DNA from: Chitinimonas_A lacunae
GTDB lineage: Bacteria; Pseudomonadota; Gammaproteobacteria; Burkholderiales; Chitinimonadaceae
Assembly: GCF_042650885.1 (NCBI RefSeq)
Contig: NZ_JBHSBU010000001.1
Coordinates: 62,001 to 126,000 of the forward strand
DNA: 64,000 nt
Direction of reading: 5' to 3'
This document shows, piece after piece, positions 41,011 to 49,996 of the stretch. How positions within the stretch are numbered: position 1 is the first letter of the stretch; every line of letters starts with the position of its first letter. The position numbers were made by a program, and so were the translations under genes. The notes under the pieces are model-generated. The model did not search any database and was not told the origin of the DNA. It worked only from the letters and a program-made list of their open reading frames with translations.

Positions 41011-41964
41011 ATGACGCTGAAGTTGTTACGCGATAACGATGCCCGTTTCCGCGCCTTGCCGTGGAAGCTGGCCGCCTTTGTGCTGACCGCCATGGCGGGC
41101 GCCGGGCTGGTGCTGCTGTTTTTTGCCCATAAGCAGGGCATGTTCGAGGCCAAGACGCCGCTTAGCTTCATCAGCGACAACGGTACCGATCTGCGGGTCG
41201 GAATGGCTGTGAAATTCTCCGGCTTCAAGATCGGCGAAGTGCGCGATCTGGTGCTAGATGACCGCGGTCGGGTCGAAATCCGGGTCGAGGTCGAGGACCG
41301 CCATCTCAAATGGATCAAGAGCGACTCGGTCGGCCGGGTCGGCAAGGATGGTCCGATCGGCGACAGTTATATCGATGTCGGCCTGGGCGACCAGAAGCTG
41401 CCCCCGGTCAAGCGCGATACGGTGCTCGAATTCATTCCGGCCAAGAGCTTCGACGATATGCTGCGCGAAGTGCGCGACCGGGTGGTGCCGATGCTCGACG
41501 AGGCCGAGACCCTGGTGCGCCGCGTCAACGATCCGCAAGGCGATCTGTCGCAGACGCTGGCCAATCTGCGCCGCTTCTCCGAAGGCCTCGAAGATACCCG
41601 TGCCCGCCTCAATCAGGCGCTGGAGAGCATCGACCGCGTCGCCAGCCACGACACCCCCAAAACCCTGGAAAGCACCCGCCAGGCCCTACAGCGCGCCGAC
41701 CGTGCGCTCGCTGAAGTGGAAAGCCGGCTGCCGACGCTGCTGGAGCGGGCCGACCGCACGCTTGGCAATGCCGAAGCCGTGAGCGGCAAGGTCAAACAGA
41801 CGCTCGACCAGGCGGCACCTGACGCTGTCGGCCTGATCCGCGATGGACGCGACCTGGTACGCAAGGCCGACGACAGTGTCGATGCCGTCACGGGCGCCTG
41901 GCCGCTCAACCAGATCATCGCGCCGCCGGCGACCCGGCCGCCGCGCGTGGACAGTCAGGAGTGA
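41011..41964 (+). CDS. MlaD/MCE domain lipid-binding protein
   Basis: This 317-residue protein has an N-terminal membrane anchor (about residues 18-42) and an MCE domain (about 45-140) with PLSFISDNGTDLRVGMAVKFSGFKIGEV. A long helical C-terminus of heptad-like repeats follows (ETLVRRVNDPQGDLSQTLANL, RADRALAEVESRLPTLLERADRTL), which in this family forms the hydrophobic channel or needle. It lies four bases after the ATPase-like gene. Its stop overlaps the upstream bases of the next gene, so the operon continues. Confidence 0.9.
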   Translation: MTLKLLRDNDARFRALPWKLAAFVLTAMAGAGLVLLFFAHKQGMFEAKTPLSFISDNGTDLRVGMAVKFSGFKIGEVRDLVLDDRGRVEIRVEVEDRHLKWIKSDSVGRVGKDGPIGDSYIDVGLGDQKLPPVKRDTVLEFIPAKSFDDMLREVRDRVVPMLDEAETLVRRVNDPQGDLSQTLANLRRFSEGLEDTRARLNQALESIDRVASHDTPKTLESTRQALQRADRALAEVESRLPTLLERADRTLGNAEAVSGKVKQTLDQAAPDAVGLIRDGRDLVRKADDSVDAVTGAWPLNQIIAPPATRPPRVDSQE

Positions 41965-41972
41965 GGCGGCCG

Positions 41973-42845
41973 ATGACCTATTTCCCTTTTCCCTCGCGTT
42001 GTGCTGGCGTGGATCAATCGGCGCGGACGCCCGGTGGCCGCAGTGCGCCAAAGTCCATCCTGCTCGCTTTGTCCGTCCTGGCCCTGGCCGCCTGTTCCAC
42101 CCCCAAACCTGTCGAAGCCGAGCCGATCCATCAGGCCGAAGCCCGCCGTCTGGCCAAGGCGGCGGCGCGGGCCAGCCATGAACAGCAATGGCAGTCCGCC
42201 GCCGCCCTGTGGCAGAAGACTGCCCAACACTACGGCGCTCTCGATAACTGGCAGGAAGCCGGCTATGCCCGACTTGGCGAGGCACAGGCCTGGGCCAAGT
42301 GGGATCGCCAGCAGTCCTATCTGCTGTTGCAGGAATTGGTGGACGCGGCGTTCTACCCCGCCTTGGTGCGTGCCGAGGCTTTGTATCAGCAGGCCTTGCT
42401 CGCGCTCGGCAATACGGACTGGGACCGTGGGCTGGCCCGGTTGGACGACGCCGATCGGCTCTGCACCACACCTTGTGCTCTGGCCGGTGCCATCGCCAAT
42501 GCCCGCGCCAGGGCTGCGGCCGGGCAGGGGCAATGGCAGGCCGCACACGACCATGCAGCGGCGGCCCTGCGCCTGCCTGATCTCGATCCTGCTGAGCGCG
42601 CCAACGGCTTGCGACGGCAAGGTGAAGCGCTGATCCGGCTGGGACAGCCAGCCGCCGCCCGTCCCTTGCTCGAAGCCGCCCTGGAAATCGACCGCCGCCT
42701 GGCCCGCCCTGCGGCCATCGTGGCCGATCTGGCCTTGCGCGCCGAAGCGGCTGAAGTGCATGAGGCGCCACTCTGGGTGGGGCGTGCCAAACAGGCGTGT
42801 CAGGATGCTGGGCCGGAGGATTGTCCGGCGAAGAAGGCCAAATAA
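41973..42845 (+). CDS. TPR-like lipoprotein of the MCE operon
   Basis: This 290-residue protein has a signal peptide ending in a lipobox (LALAACS, cysteine near residue 41), then helical repeats reminiscent of TPR/Sel1 motifs (EQQWQSAAALWQKTAQHYGALDNWQEAGYARLGEA, and the LEIDRRLARPAAI region). It takes the place of the auxiliary lipoprotein (PqiC-type) usually seen in such operons, but I do not recognise it as that family. The start is ATG at 41973; a GTG at 41961 is possible. The hydrophobic helix starts late (residue 28), leaving an unusual Arg-rich front end. Confidence 0.78.
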   Translation: MTYFPFPSRCAGVDQSARTPGGRSAPKSILLALSVLALAACSTPKPVEAEPIHQAEARRLAKAAARASHEQQWQSAAALWQKTAQHYGALDNWQEAGYARLGEAQAWAKWDRQQSYLLLQELVDAAFYPALVRAEALYQQALLALGNTDWDRGLARLDDADRLCTTPCALAGAIANARARAAAGQGQWQAAHDHAAAALRLPDLDPAERANGLRRQGEALIRLGQPAAARPLLEAALEIDRRLARPAAIVADLALRAEAAEVHEAPLWVGRAKQACQDAGPEDCPAKKAK

Positions 42846-42847
42846 AT

Positions 42848-42873
42848 AAATACTGAAAAACGTCTGCAAGACT
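42848..42873 (+). repeat. Family B dispersed repeat
   Basis: The core AAATACTGAAAAACGTC is followed by TGCAAGAC. It begins just after the MCE-operon lipoprotein stop. Confidence 0.5.
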
Positions 42874-42965
42874 GGGTGCCGGTTTTGTCTGGTATTTAAA
42901 ATATCATCCAAACCGGCTGCTATTGGGCCGAAGGCCGTCATGCCTCGTCGTTTCCGTCCACGCCA

Positions 42966-43080
42966 GAGCATTTCCATTCATTTCCCTTTAAGTCGAAGTC
43001 GCCGCTAACTCTGGGGGAGCGCTGTATGTCTGCGCGGTGAGGTTCGGACACGCTGACTCCGATTGGGCTGGAAATGTTCT
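42966..43080 (-). repeat. Family A dispersed repeat, copy 7
   Basis: Read on the minus strand it has AGAACATTTCCAGCCCAATC, GGAGTCAGCGTGTCCGAACC and, near the other end, GACTTCGACTTAAAGGGAAATG. The arms match copies 2, 4 and 6 in order. Confidence 0.65.
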
Positions 43081-43231
43081 GACGATCGAGCGACAGCATC
43101 TGGCCAAAGCCAGGCGCGAACCTCCTGCTGCTCGGCTGATTCGGACACCGATGTGCTCGATAAGGCTGAGCCGGTCCTCCGCTTTATCGTCGCTGTGCTT
43201 GGCTCGAATTCAACCGGACGTAAGTCAACCG

Positions 43232-43789
43232 CTATCTCGCTTCGCCTTTATTGGTCGCCTGGCTCTCCCGCCGCAACATCTCGCGTTCGAGCGCCGAGAA
43301 CTGCAATGACACCTGTTCCCTGACGGCCGCGTCGCCGATCAGGCCGGCGAGCCAGCCGTTGGGCTCCCAATAGGCTTGGTAGGACAGCTTGGTGCGGCCA
43401 TCTTGCTCAGTCAGCATGGCCCGGCTGCCGAACTGGCGCACATGGTCGTCGCTGCCTTTGATCTCGATGGTGGTATAGGGAGTGAGGCTGACTTCGCGCA
43501 CCGAGGCATAGCCGAATCTGAGCCAGCCATAGCGGGCCACGCCGCGCTGCCGGACCTGGAGTCGCTCACCCTGGCGGCCGACGATGCGGCTTTCTTCCAG
43601 ATTGGGCAGGAATTCGCTCATCCGGTCGAAATCGGTCATGACTTCCCAGGCCCGTTGCAGCGGCACTGGCAGTAGCATATCGACCGCGACTTCACGCAGA
43701 TCGCCCTGCCGGCTGGTACGGATGCTGATTTTCTCCTCGGCGGCCGCTATCGGCCAGGCCAATAGCAGGACCGTCAAGGCGATGCGCAT
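43232..43789 (-). CDS. Secreted SRPBCC (START-like) protein
   Basis: This 185-residue protein has a short signal peptide (MRIALTVLLLAWPIAAA) and a START/SRPBCC domain with VAVDMLLPVPLQRAWEVMTDFDRMSEFLPNLEESRIVGR near residues 45-85. The end has SYQAYWEPNGWLAGLIGDAAVREQVSLQFSALEREMLRR. Such domains bind lipids or hydrophobic ligands, and the ligand here is unknown. The start 43789 overlaps the nudC stop by one base (TGATG), so the pair is co-transcribed; the longer frame to 43885 runs antisense through nudC. Confidence 0.85.
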   Translation of the reverse strand: MRIALTVLLLAWPIAAAEEKISIRTSRQGDLREVAVDMLLPVPLQRAWEVMTDFDRMSEFLPNLEESRIVGRQGERLQVRQRGVARYGWLRFGYASVREVSLTPYTTIEIKGSDDHVRQFGSRAMLTEQDGRTKLSYQAYWEPNGWLAGLIGDAAVREQVSLQFSALEREMLRRESQATNKGEAR

Positions 43790-44586
43790 CAGCGTGCTTC
43801 CAGTTCGGCCACCACCGCACGGATCAGCCGGCCGGCAATCGACAGGCTGGGTGGCATCGTCGGCAGGGTTTCCGGGGTAAACCAACGGGCGTCTTCGATT
43901 TCTTCGGGCTGCGGCACGATATCGCCGCTCTCCCAGTCGGCCACGAAGGCCAGCATCAGCGAATGCGGAAACGGCCAGCTCTGGCTGCCGAAATAGCGCG
44001 GTCGGTTGATGCGCAGACCCACTTCCTCGGCCACTTCACGCGCCACGCATTCCTCGACCGATTCACCGGGCTCGACAAAGCCGGCCAGCGCGCTATACAC
44101 CCCGGGCGGGAAATGCGGCGAGCGGGCCAGCAGCAGCTCGCGTCCGCGCACTACCAGCGCCATCATGGCAGGACTGAGCCGTGGATAGGCTAATTGCCCG
44201 CAAGCCGGACACAGCCGCGCCCGCTCGCCCACCTTGAGCTGGGTCGGCGTGGCGCAGGTACCGCAGAAACGATGGCTGCGATCCCACTCAAGCACCTGGG
44301 CGGCCCGACCCGCCAGCGCTGCCAGTTCGGCCGGCAGCTTCATCATTGCTGCCCGCAGCGCAGTGGCCTGTAGGCCGGCGGGCACTTCGGTCATCTGGCA
44401 GGCCCAGCAATCATGTTCGCCGAGACGGCCCAGATAATGGGCGTCCGCCAGATCCAACCCGGCAGCCAGAATAGGCGCCAGCCGACCTTCCTCATCGAGC
44501 AGAAGACGACCGTCGATAAAGGCGAAACGGTAGAGCTGCAACGAAGGGGTGGCCGGGATAATGACAGCGGGCTGGAAGTCAGGCAT
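43789..44586 (-). CDS. nudC: NAD(+) pyrophosphatase / RNA decapping hydrolase NudC
   Basis: This 265-residue Nudix protein has a zinc ribbon (CGTCATPTQLKVGERARLCPACGQLAYPRLSP, residues about 108-140) and a Nudix box GFVEPGESVEECVAREVAEEVGL. The SQSWPFPHSLMLAF segment, the SQPWPFPxS hallmark of NADH pyrophosphatases, is intact. It hydrolyses NAD(H) and removes NAD caps from RNA. The nearest upstream gene is the divergent chemoreceptor. Confidence 0.93.
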   Translation of the reverse strand: MPDFQPAVIIPATPSLQLYRFAFIDGRLLLDEEGRLAPILAAGLDLADAHYLGRLGEHDCWACQMTEVPAGLQATALRAAMMKLPAELAALAGRAAQVLEWDRSHRFCGTCATPTQLKVGERARLCPACGQLAYPRLSPAMMALVVRGRELLLARSPHFPPGVYSALAGFVEPGESVEECVAREVAEEVGLRINRPRYFGSQSWPFPHSLMLAFVADWESGDIVPQPEEIEDARWFTPETLPTMPPSLSIAGRLIRAVVAELEAR

Positions 44587-44679
44587 GGGATAAGGGGGAG
44601 GATGGGAATACCGCCAGTATAGCGGGATTCGACTGCACGCCTTTGCTTGGCCGGGGGAAGTCTGATGGAGGCCAGTATT

Positions 44680-44707
44680 AAAATTTTAGGAAATATCACT
44701 GCAAGGC
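44680..44707 (+). repeat. Family B dispersed repeat
   Basis: The core AAAATTTTAGGAAATATCAC is followed by TGCAAGGC, then an AT-rich tail (GAATAAAATATATATCCC, to about 44752). It lies between nudC and the divergent chemoreceptor gene. Confidence 0.5.
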
Positions 44708-44845
44708 ATGGTCTATATATCATCCATTAATGAATAAAATATATATCCCTCTATTTCCTGGCCACCGCCAGGCTTTCCAACAGGCTGTAGAACAGACTTA
44801 TGCATAAGGAATAAACCGTACTACTATCAGGGCAGTATTCCGACG

Positions 44846-46513
44846 ATGACCGCTCATCTCAAGGAGGCACCGGTGCTCGATCTGCGTAGCTGGTCACTCA
44901 AGACCAAGCTGATGGCAATGTTTCTGGTCGCCAACTTGATTACCGGACTGCTCTATACGGGCTATGTCTACTGGCTCAAATCCAAGGCCATCGTCGCGGC
45001 CATCGACGGCCGACTATACGGCGCCGCCTTCGCCGCGCCCGAATTGGTGGGCGAGGGCTATATCCAGCGCGCCAACGCCGCCGAGTCGATCTCCGACACC
45101 GAATACAGCCGGATCGGCACCAAGCTGTACGACTACGGCAATAAGGTCGGCCTGTCTTACCTGTATATCCTCACCAGCCACCAGGGACGCATCGTCTACC
45201 TGGCCGACGCCTTCAGCGCCGAAGAGAAAAAGGCCGGGCGCTATTCCAAACATTTCACCTCCTATGAAGACGCCAGCGGCGGACTTAAGCGCGCCGTCGC
45301 GACCCGCAGCACCACCGTGGACGAGTATGTGGACAAATACGGCCACTTCCGCAGCGTGTTCGTGCCGATGAAGACCAGTCAGGGACTCGAATATATGATC
45401 GGGGCCGATATCTCGATCGCCCACGTCGAGGCCGAATTGCGCGGCACCTTGTTCGAAGCGTTGGGGGTGGGGCTGTTCGGTTTTCTGGTCGGGATGCTGA
45501 TTTCCTACTTATTGGCCGGTCTGGTGGTCAGGCTGGTGCAGAACATCAGCTCGACCCTGGCCCATATCACCCGCGATAAGGACTTGACCCAACTGGTGCC
45601 GGCCGGCTCAGGCGACGAACTGGGCCGGATGGCGCACGACCTCAACCAGCTATTGCAGGCACTGCGCCAAGCCCTGGCCGAAGCGCATCAGACCGCCGTC
45701 GGCAATAGCGCCTTGGCGGGTGAATTCGTCAGTCTCAGTGGGGCGGTGGCGGGCAATATCGTGGACGCTGCCGACGGGCTCGATGGAATGACGCGCCAGG
45801 TGCAGGAAATCGGCGATGTGGCCGGCCGCTCGGCTGAGCGGGCCGGTGGGCTGAAGCGCGATATCGCGGCGGTGGAGGGCAAACTGAGCGAGGCCCGTGC
45901 CCAGATCGAGGCGATGACCACCCAGATCGAAGCCGGTGCCCAGGCCAACCGCGAATTCACCACGGCCTTCCGTGGCATGGCCGACAATGTGCGGGAAATC
46001 ACCTCGATTCTGCAAACCATCGCGGCCATTTCTGAACAGACCAATCTGCTGGCGCTCAACGCCGCCATCGAAGCGGCGCGGGCCGGCGAGATGGGACGCG
46101 GTTTTGCGGTGGTGGCCGATGAAGTCCGCAAGCTCGCCGGTCAGACCCAGGAAACGCTGGGCAGGACCAATGCCTTTGTCGAACGCATCCTGAGCACCAT
46201 CGACGGTACCAATCGCCAGGTCGAAGCCCAGGCGCGGCAGATCGAAGTGCTGGTGCAGGCATCGGGCACGGTCGATGCCGCCATCGATTCGACCGCCGTC
46301 CTGATGCGCCAGACCAGCAGCGTCGTGGCCGATACGGCCGGCGACGCCCAGTCGGTGCGCCAGGCCGTCGAGTCGATCCGCCACGCCCTGCACGAGCTCA
46401 ACGATACGATGCGGGTCAATCGCCACAAGATCGAAGCCATGGGCGAAGACGCCAGCCGCCTGGGCGACACTTCGCTGCGCCTGGCGACCACCTTGGCGGC
46501 TTTCCGGACTTGA
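44846..46513 (+). CDS. Methyl-accepting chemotaxis protein
   Basis: This 555-residue receptor has two transmembrane helices (about 20-44 and 205-235) with a periplasmic sensor of roughly 165 residues that is unusually rich in Tyr and Gly (YLYILTSHQGRIVYLADAFSAEEKKAGRYSKHFTSYEDASGG). A HAMP segment follows, then a signalling domain with the conserved hairpin tip AAISEQTNLLALNAAIEAARAGEMGRGFAVVADEVRKLA. No C-terminal CheR/CheB pentapeptide is visible. The upstream 90 bases are very AT-rich and contain a family B repeat. The ligand is unknown; the sensor may be a dCache- or sCache-like domain. Confidence 0.92.
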   Translation: MTAHLKEAPVLDLRSWSLKTKLMAMFLVANLITGLLYTGYVYWLKSKAIVAAIDGRLYGAAFAAPELVGEGYIQRANAAESISDTEYSRIGTKLYDYGNKVGLSYLYILTSHQGRIVYLADAFSAEEKKAGRYSKHFTSYEDASGGLKRAVATRSTTVDEYVDKYGHFRSVFVPMKTSQGLEYMIGADISIAHVEAELRGTLFEALGVGLFGFLVGMLISYLLAGLVVRLVQNISSTLAHITRDKDLTQLVPAGSGDELGRMAHDLNQLLQALRQALAEAHQTAVGNSALAGEFVSLSGAVAGNIVDAADGLDGMTRQVQEIGDVAGRSAERAGGLKRDIAAVEGKLSEARAQIEAMTTQIEAGAQANREFTTAFRGMADNVREITSILQTIAAISEQTNLLALNAAIEAARAGEMGRGFAVVADEVRKLAGQTQETLGRTNAFVERILSTIDGTNRQVEAQARQIEVLVQASGTVDAAIDSTAVLMRQTSSVVADTAGDAQSVRQAVESIRHALHELNDTMRVNRHKIEAMGEDASRLGDTSLRLATTLAAFRT

Positions 46514-46740
46514 GGCCGAGCTGGTCTTTAAGTGGCGTTGGCGACTGTCCTTCAGGTGCCTGGGACTGTGCCTTATGCGTCCTGCCGATTCTCCCTGAAA
46601 GCGGCATCAAAGCTCACCAGGCTGTGGGTGGCGAATGCGGTAAGGCATTATTGCTGTTGCCTGGAATAAAGAGCAGAGTGGACAGCCTGGCTCGGGCTGG
46701 ACCGCCGACGAGCCTGGGCGCCATATTGAAAGCGAATCGA

Positions 46741-46774
46741 GAGAAAGGAAACGGCCTGCTTGTGGACAGGCCGT
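46741..46774 (-). terminator. Terminator after the PilZ gene
   Basis: On the minus strand an 8-bp stem ACGGCCTG/CAGGCCGT is followed by TTCCTTTCTC. It is about 20 bases after the stop. Confidence 0.55.
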
Positions 46775-46791
46775 GGTGGGACGGGGATGGC

Positions 46792-47094
46792 TCAGGACAG
46801 GATTTTGAGAATCTCGACCCCGATCTCATAACATTTACCGCGTTCAATCTCATGACAGCGCCGCACCTTGACCCGGGCATTCATCGGTACCGGGGCAAGC
46901 CCCGGGCCGCGTGGCGGCATGACGGTGATATCGAGTTCCTCGTCGGGGCGCGGTACAAAGCTGCTCTGTAGCGTCATTCCCGATACCGACAATTCGGTGC
47001 AGGTGCCGTAATGGGTGGGTCCGGCCTCGATCGTGCGGATCCGGGCCGGGCATTCGATCGGCACCCGTTTGGCGTTGCGCATTTCCCGGCTCAC
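46792..47094 (-). CDS. PilZ domain protein
   Basis: This is a 100-residue single-domain PilZ protein. The c-di-GMP-binding signatures are visible: the RxxxR-like NAKRVPIECPARI at the start and the (D/N)xSxxG-type ELSVSGM near residue 37. The C-terminal strands (VKVRRCHEIERGKCYEIGVEIL) are typical. It lies divergent to and upstream of a chemoreceptor gene. Only one arginine of the RxxxR motif is obvious (R9 followed by P), so nucleotide binding should be tested. Confidence 0.85.
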   Translation of the reverse strand: MSREMRNAKRVPIECPARIRTIEAGPTHYGTCTELSVSGMTLQSSFVPRPDEELDITVMPPRGPGLAPVPMNARVKVRRCHEIERGKCYEIGVEILKILS

Positions 47095-47262
47095 CGGCGC
47101 GCCTCCTGTGGCTCATGCATTGTGTTCTCCCAAGCGGTTCGGCTATATCAGCATAATCTGAAAATCCCTGCTGGCTCCAGCGTTTGGTTTTACCTTACAC
47201 GCTGCCTAGACTGGTTGCTGGAAGCCGCGGCACCATCGACCGTGGCCAGTGGGAGGACGGCA

Positions 47263-48891
47263 ATGCTGCATCATCTGAGCCTGAGGGCGAAGTTGCGTGT
47301 GATCAATCTGACCGCCTTGATCGCGGTCCTGCTGGTCGGAATGGCCGCGCTCTACACCAAGCGCGAAACCATGCTCGATGGGGTGCGGCAGCAATTGCGT
47401 GACCAGACCTCGATGGTGCTCACCGTTATCGAGCACTACCACCGCCAGTCGGCAAGCCTTGGCGAAGCCGAAGCCAAAAAGCGGGCGCTTGAGGCGATTC
47501 GTGCCATCCGTTACCAGAAAGTCGAGTATTTCAGCGTCAGCGACCTGCAACCAGTGATGCTGATGCACCCCATCAAGCCTGAGCTGGAAGGCAAGCCCAT
47601 GGGTGGGCTGAAGGATAAGCGAGGCAAGCCCATCATAGGCGATATGGTCGAACTGGTGAAAAGCCAGGGCGGCGGCTACACGACTTATTGGTGGCCCAAA
47701 CCCGGCGAAGAGGAGCCGGTGCTGAAGATGGCCTACTGCCAGGGTTTTGCGCCATGGGGCTGGCTGATCAACACCGGAGTGTATATCGACAATATCGATC
47801 GGCAGTTCCTGCACGATACCGCCCGTTTCCTAGGCACGCTGGCTCTGATCGGCTTTCTGGTGACGCTGCTGTCCGGGGCGATCGGGCGCAGCATTCTGCG
47901 GCCCTTGCATGAGATTCAGCGCCTGATGCATCGGGTGGTCGAGGAGCGCGATCTGACGCCGCGTTTCGAGATCGACCGTCGTGACGAGATCGGGGCCCTG
48001 GGGCGTGGCTTTGCCAGTTTTCTCGGGGCATTGCGCCAGACCATGTCCGAAGTGGGCGGCCGTGCCCAGATGCTCGACCATCTGGCCACCGATGTGGCCG
48101 GCGACGCCCGGGTGGTGTCGCACAGCGCGGGCGAACAGTCGGAAGCGGCCCAGGCGGCGGCTGCCGCCTTGCAGGAAGTGTCGGTCAGCGTGTCGCATGT
48201 GGCCGAGCGTACTGCCGAGATCGCGGCGCTGGCCGACCGTAACCGCACCAATACGGAACGCGGCAGCGAAAGTCTGGCGCTGCTGGCCCAGAAGGTCAGC
48301 CGGGTCGATCAGGTGCTCGCTGGCGATATTGCCCGCTCGGTCGAAGCCTTTGCCCAGAGCATGAACCAGATCAGCCAGATCACCGGCCACGTCAAGGAAA
48401 TCGCCGAGCAGACCAATCTGCTGGCGCTCAACGCCGCCATCGAAGCCGCCCGAGCGGGCGAAGCCGGAAGGGGTTTTGCGGTGGTGGCCGATGAGGTCAG
48501 AAAGCTGGCCGAGAAATCGGCCCAGTCGGCCAACCAGATCGATGGCATCGCCCGGCAGCTCAACGAGCAGTCGAGCGCCGTGCGGCACAATATCGATATC
48601 GGGCAGGCGCTATTGCAGGAGAGCACCGCCGCCACCGATGAGCTGGTCGCCGTCCTGACCCAGACCCGCGAAACCGCCGAGGCGGCCAATGCCGGCATTG
48701 CCGAGATCACCGGTTCGCTGGCCGAGCAGCGCACCGCCCTGGAAGAGCTGGCGCGCCATACCGAAGTGGTGTCGGAAATGGCCGAAAAGAACCACAGCGC
48801 CGTGGTGCATTCGGCCGAAGCCGCTCGTCGGCTCGAAGGACTGTCGAACGATCTGGCGGGCTTGATGCGGCAATATCGTTACGGCGATTGA
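47263..48891 (+). CDS. Methyl-accepting chemotaxis protein with Cache-type sensor
   Basis: This 542-residue receptor has a first transmembrane helix at about 14-34. A single Cache (sCache_2-like) periplasmic domain follows, marked by MLMHPIKPELEGKPMGGLKDKRGKPI, YTTYWWPKPGEEEPVLKMAYCQGF and WGWLINTGVYIDNIDRQF. Then come a second helix at about 190-212, HAMP and a signalling domain with VKEIAEQTNLLALNAAIEAARAGEAGRGFAVVADEVRKLAEKSA. Such sensors usually detect small organic acids or metabolites. The start ATG at 47263 has GGGAGG seven bases upstream; the longer frame from 47011 runs antisense through the PilZ gene. Confidence 0.93.
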   Translation: MLHHLSLRAKLRVINLTALIAVLLVGMAALYTKRETMLDGVRQQLRDQTSMVLTVIEHYHRQSASLGEAEAKKRALEAIRAIRYQKVEYFSVSDLQPVMLMHPIKPELEGKPMGGLKDKRGKPIIGDMVELVKSQGGGYTTYWWPKPGEEEPVLKMAYCQGFAPWGWLINTGVYIDNIDRQFLHDTARFLGTLALIGFLVTLLSGAIGRSILRPLHEIQRLMHRVVEERDLTPRFEIDRRDEIGALGRGFASFLGALRQTMSEVGGRAQMLDHLATDVAGDARVVSHSAGEQSEAAQAAAAALQEVSVSVSHVAERTAEIAALADRNRTNTERGSESLALLAQKVSRVDQVLAGDIARSVEAFAQSMNQISQITGHVKEIAEQTNLLALNAAIEAARAGEAGRGFAVVADEVRKLAEKSAQSANQIDGIARQLNEQSSAVRHNIDIGQALLQESTAATDELVAVLTQTRETAEAANAGIAEITGSLAEQRTALEELARHTEVVSEMAEKNHSAVVHSAEAARRLEGLSNDLAGLMRQYRYGD

Positions 48892-48942
48892 CTACCTTGC
48901 GGTCTATAATTGCACCACAGTACGGTAATGCACGGAGTCATC

Positions 48943-49161
48943 ATGGCTGGGCTGAATGCGATCAGGAACTTCAACGCCAATATGGCCATGTCCATGCAGG
49001 AAGCGACCCGTCTCACCATGCAGGACGTGCAGAAAAACGCCGATCGGGTCGACCGCCGCAAGGAAGTCATCGCCCAGGCAGGTCTGGAACGGGTGCAGCA
49101 GAACAACCGGACCCAGCAGGCGCTGTCGGAGAGTCGGCAGAAAATCGACGTTTACGCTTGA
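48943..49161 (+). CDS. Small coiled-coil protein of unknown function
   Basis: This 72-residue protein has no cysteine and no signal, and is predicted to be helical throughout (EATRLTMQDVQKNADRVDRRKEVIAQAGLERVQQNNRTQQAL). A Met-rich start MAGLNAIRNFNANMAMSMQ precedes it. GGAG lies seven bases before ATG 48943, and a TATAAT hexamer lies at 48904-48909. It has its own terminator. I know no family for it. Confidence 0.65.
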   Translation: MAGLNAIRNFNANMAMSMQEATRLTMQDVQKNADRVDRRKEVIAQAGLERVQQNNRTQQALSESRQKIDVYA

Positions 49162-49172
49162 TTCCAACCCTG

Positions 49173-49205
49173 ACGCCAGTTCGATTGAACTGGCGTTATT
49201 CATTT
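49173..49205 (+). terminator. Terminator after the small coiled-coil gene
   Basis: A perfect 10-bp stem ACGCCAGTTC/GAACTGGCGT with loop GATT is followed by TATTCATTTC. Confidence 0.75.
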
Positions 49206-49229
49206 CTTTTCATAAAATTCCGGCTATCT

Positions 49230-49258
49230 GTCTTGCAAAGGATTGTCCGGAAGTTTTC
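49230..49258 (-). repeat. Family B dispersed repeat
   Basis: Read on the minus strand it has CGGACAATCCTTTGCAAGAC, matching the copy at 1402-1430 in CGGACAATCCT and TGCAAGA. It sits between the two facing 3' ends. Confidence 0.5.
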
Positions 49259-49282
49259 CATTAATACATGCACTTCCGAGTC

Positions 49283-49918
49283 TCAGACCCCGGCCGGGCC
49301 ACGCAGCGCCGGAATCAGCTGGGTCAGGCCATCGGTCATGAACTCGACCGCGATCGCGGCCAGCAGCAGCCCCATCAGACGGGTGGCGATATTGATGCCG
49401 GTCTGGCCGAGGATGCGGGCGATGGGCGCGGCCAGATTGAGCGCACCCCAGGTAATCAGGCCGATCAGTAGGCCGTCGGCGACCAGATAGAGGTATTCAT
49501 ACCAATGGGTGGCCTTCTGGGCGTGAATAATCACGGTACTCATGGCGCCGGGCCCGGTCAGCAGGGGAATGGCCAGCGGCACCACGGCGATATTGGGTTT
49601 ATGTTCGGCCTCGACCTGTTCCTGCTGGGTGGTCTTGGACGGCGCCACCTGGGCGTTCAGCATCGAAATGGCCACCAGCAGCACCAGAATGCCGCCGCCG
49701 ACCTGGAAGCTCGCGATGCTGATGCCGAAAAAGCGGATCAGCCAGTCACCGACCAGCGCCGATACGATCAGCACCATGGCCACGGCCATGGCAGCGATAC
49801 GGATGGTGCGCTTGGTGTCGCGGGGGTCGTGGTTGGCGGTCAGGCTGACAAACAGGGGAATGGCGCCGATCGGGTTGACGATGACCAGCAGAGAGATAAG
49901 CGTTTTGAGCGCGTCCAT
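49283..49918 (-). CDS. MarC family integral membrane protein
   Basis: This 211-residue protein has six predicted transmembrane helices and MarC/UPF0056 hallmarks: VIVNPIGAIPLFVSLTANHDPRDTKRTIRIAAMAVA at the start and VVPLAIPLLTGPGAMSTVII near residue 105. The NPIGAIPLF-type and LLTGPGAMS-type motifs are the two short re-entrant-like segments of the family. The function is not established despite the name. Confidence 0.9.
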   Translation of the reverse strand: MDALKTLISLLVIVNPIGAIPLFVSLTANHDPRDTKRTIRIAAMAVAMVLIVSALVGDWLIRFFGISIASFQVGGGILVLLVAISMLNAQVAPSKTTQQEQVEAEHKPNIAVVPLAIPLLTGPGAMSTVIIHAQKATHWYEYLYLVADGLLIGLITWGALNLAAPIARILGQTGINIATRLMGLLLAAIAVEFMTDGLTQLIPALRGPAGV

Positions 49919-49996
49919 GCAGCAATCCTGGCGAAAGCATACCCTTCAGCCTAGCACAGCCGTTCACTGCGGCCGCCGCGTTATAATGCGCGCGCC

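Larger units (their letters stand above)
42846..43231. other. Gene-free stretch with family A and family B repeats
   Basis: There are 385 bases without a supported gene. It starts with a family B copy (42848-42873) and its AT-rich tail, and then family A copy 7 (42966-43080). The rest (43081-43231) is not recognised. Confidence 0.6.
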
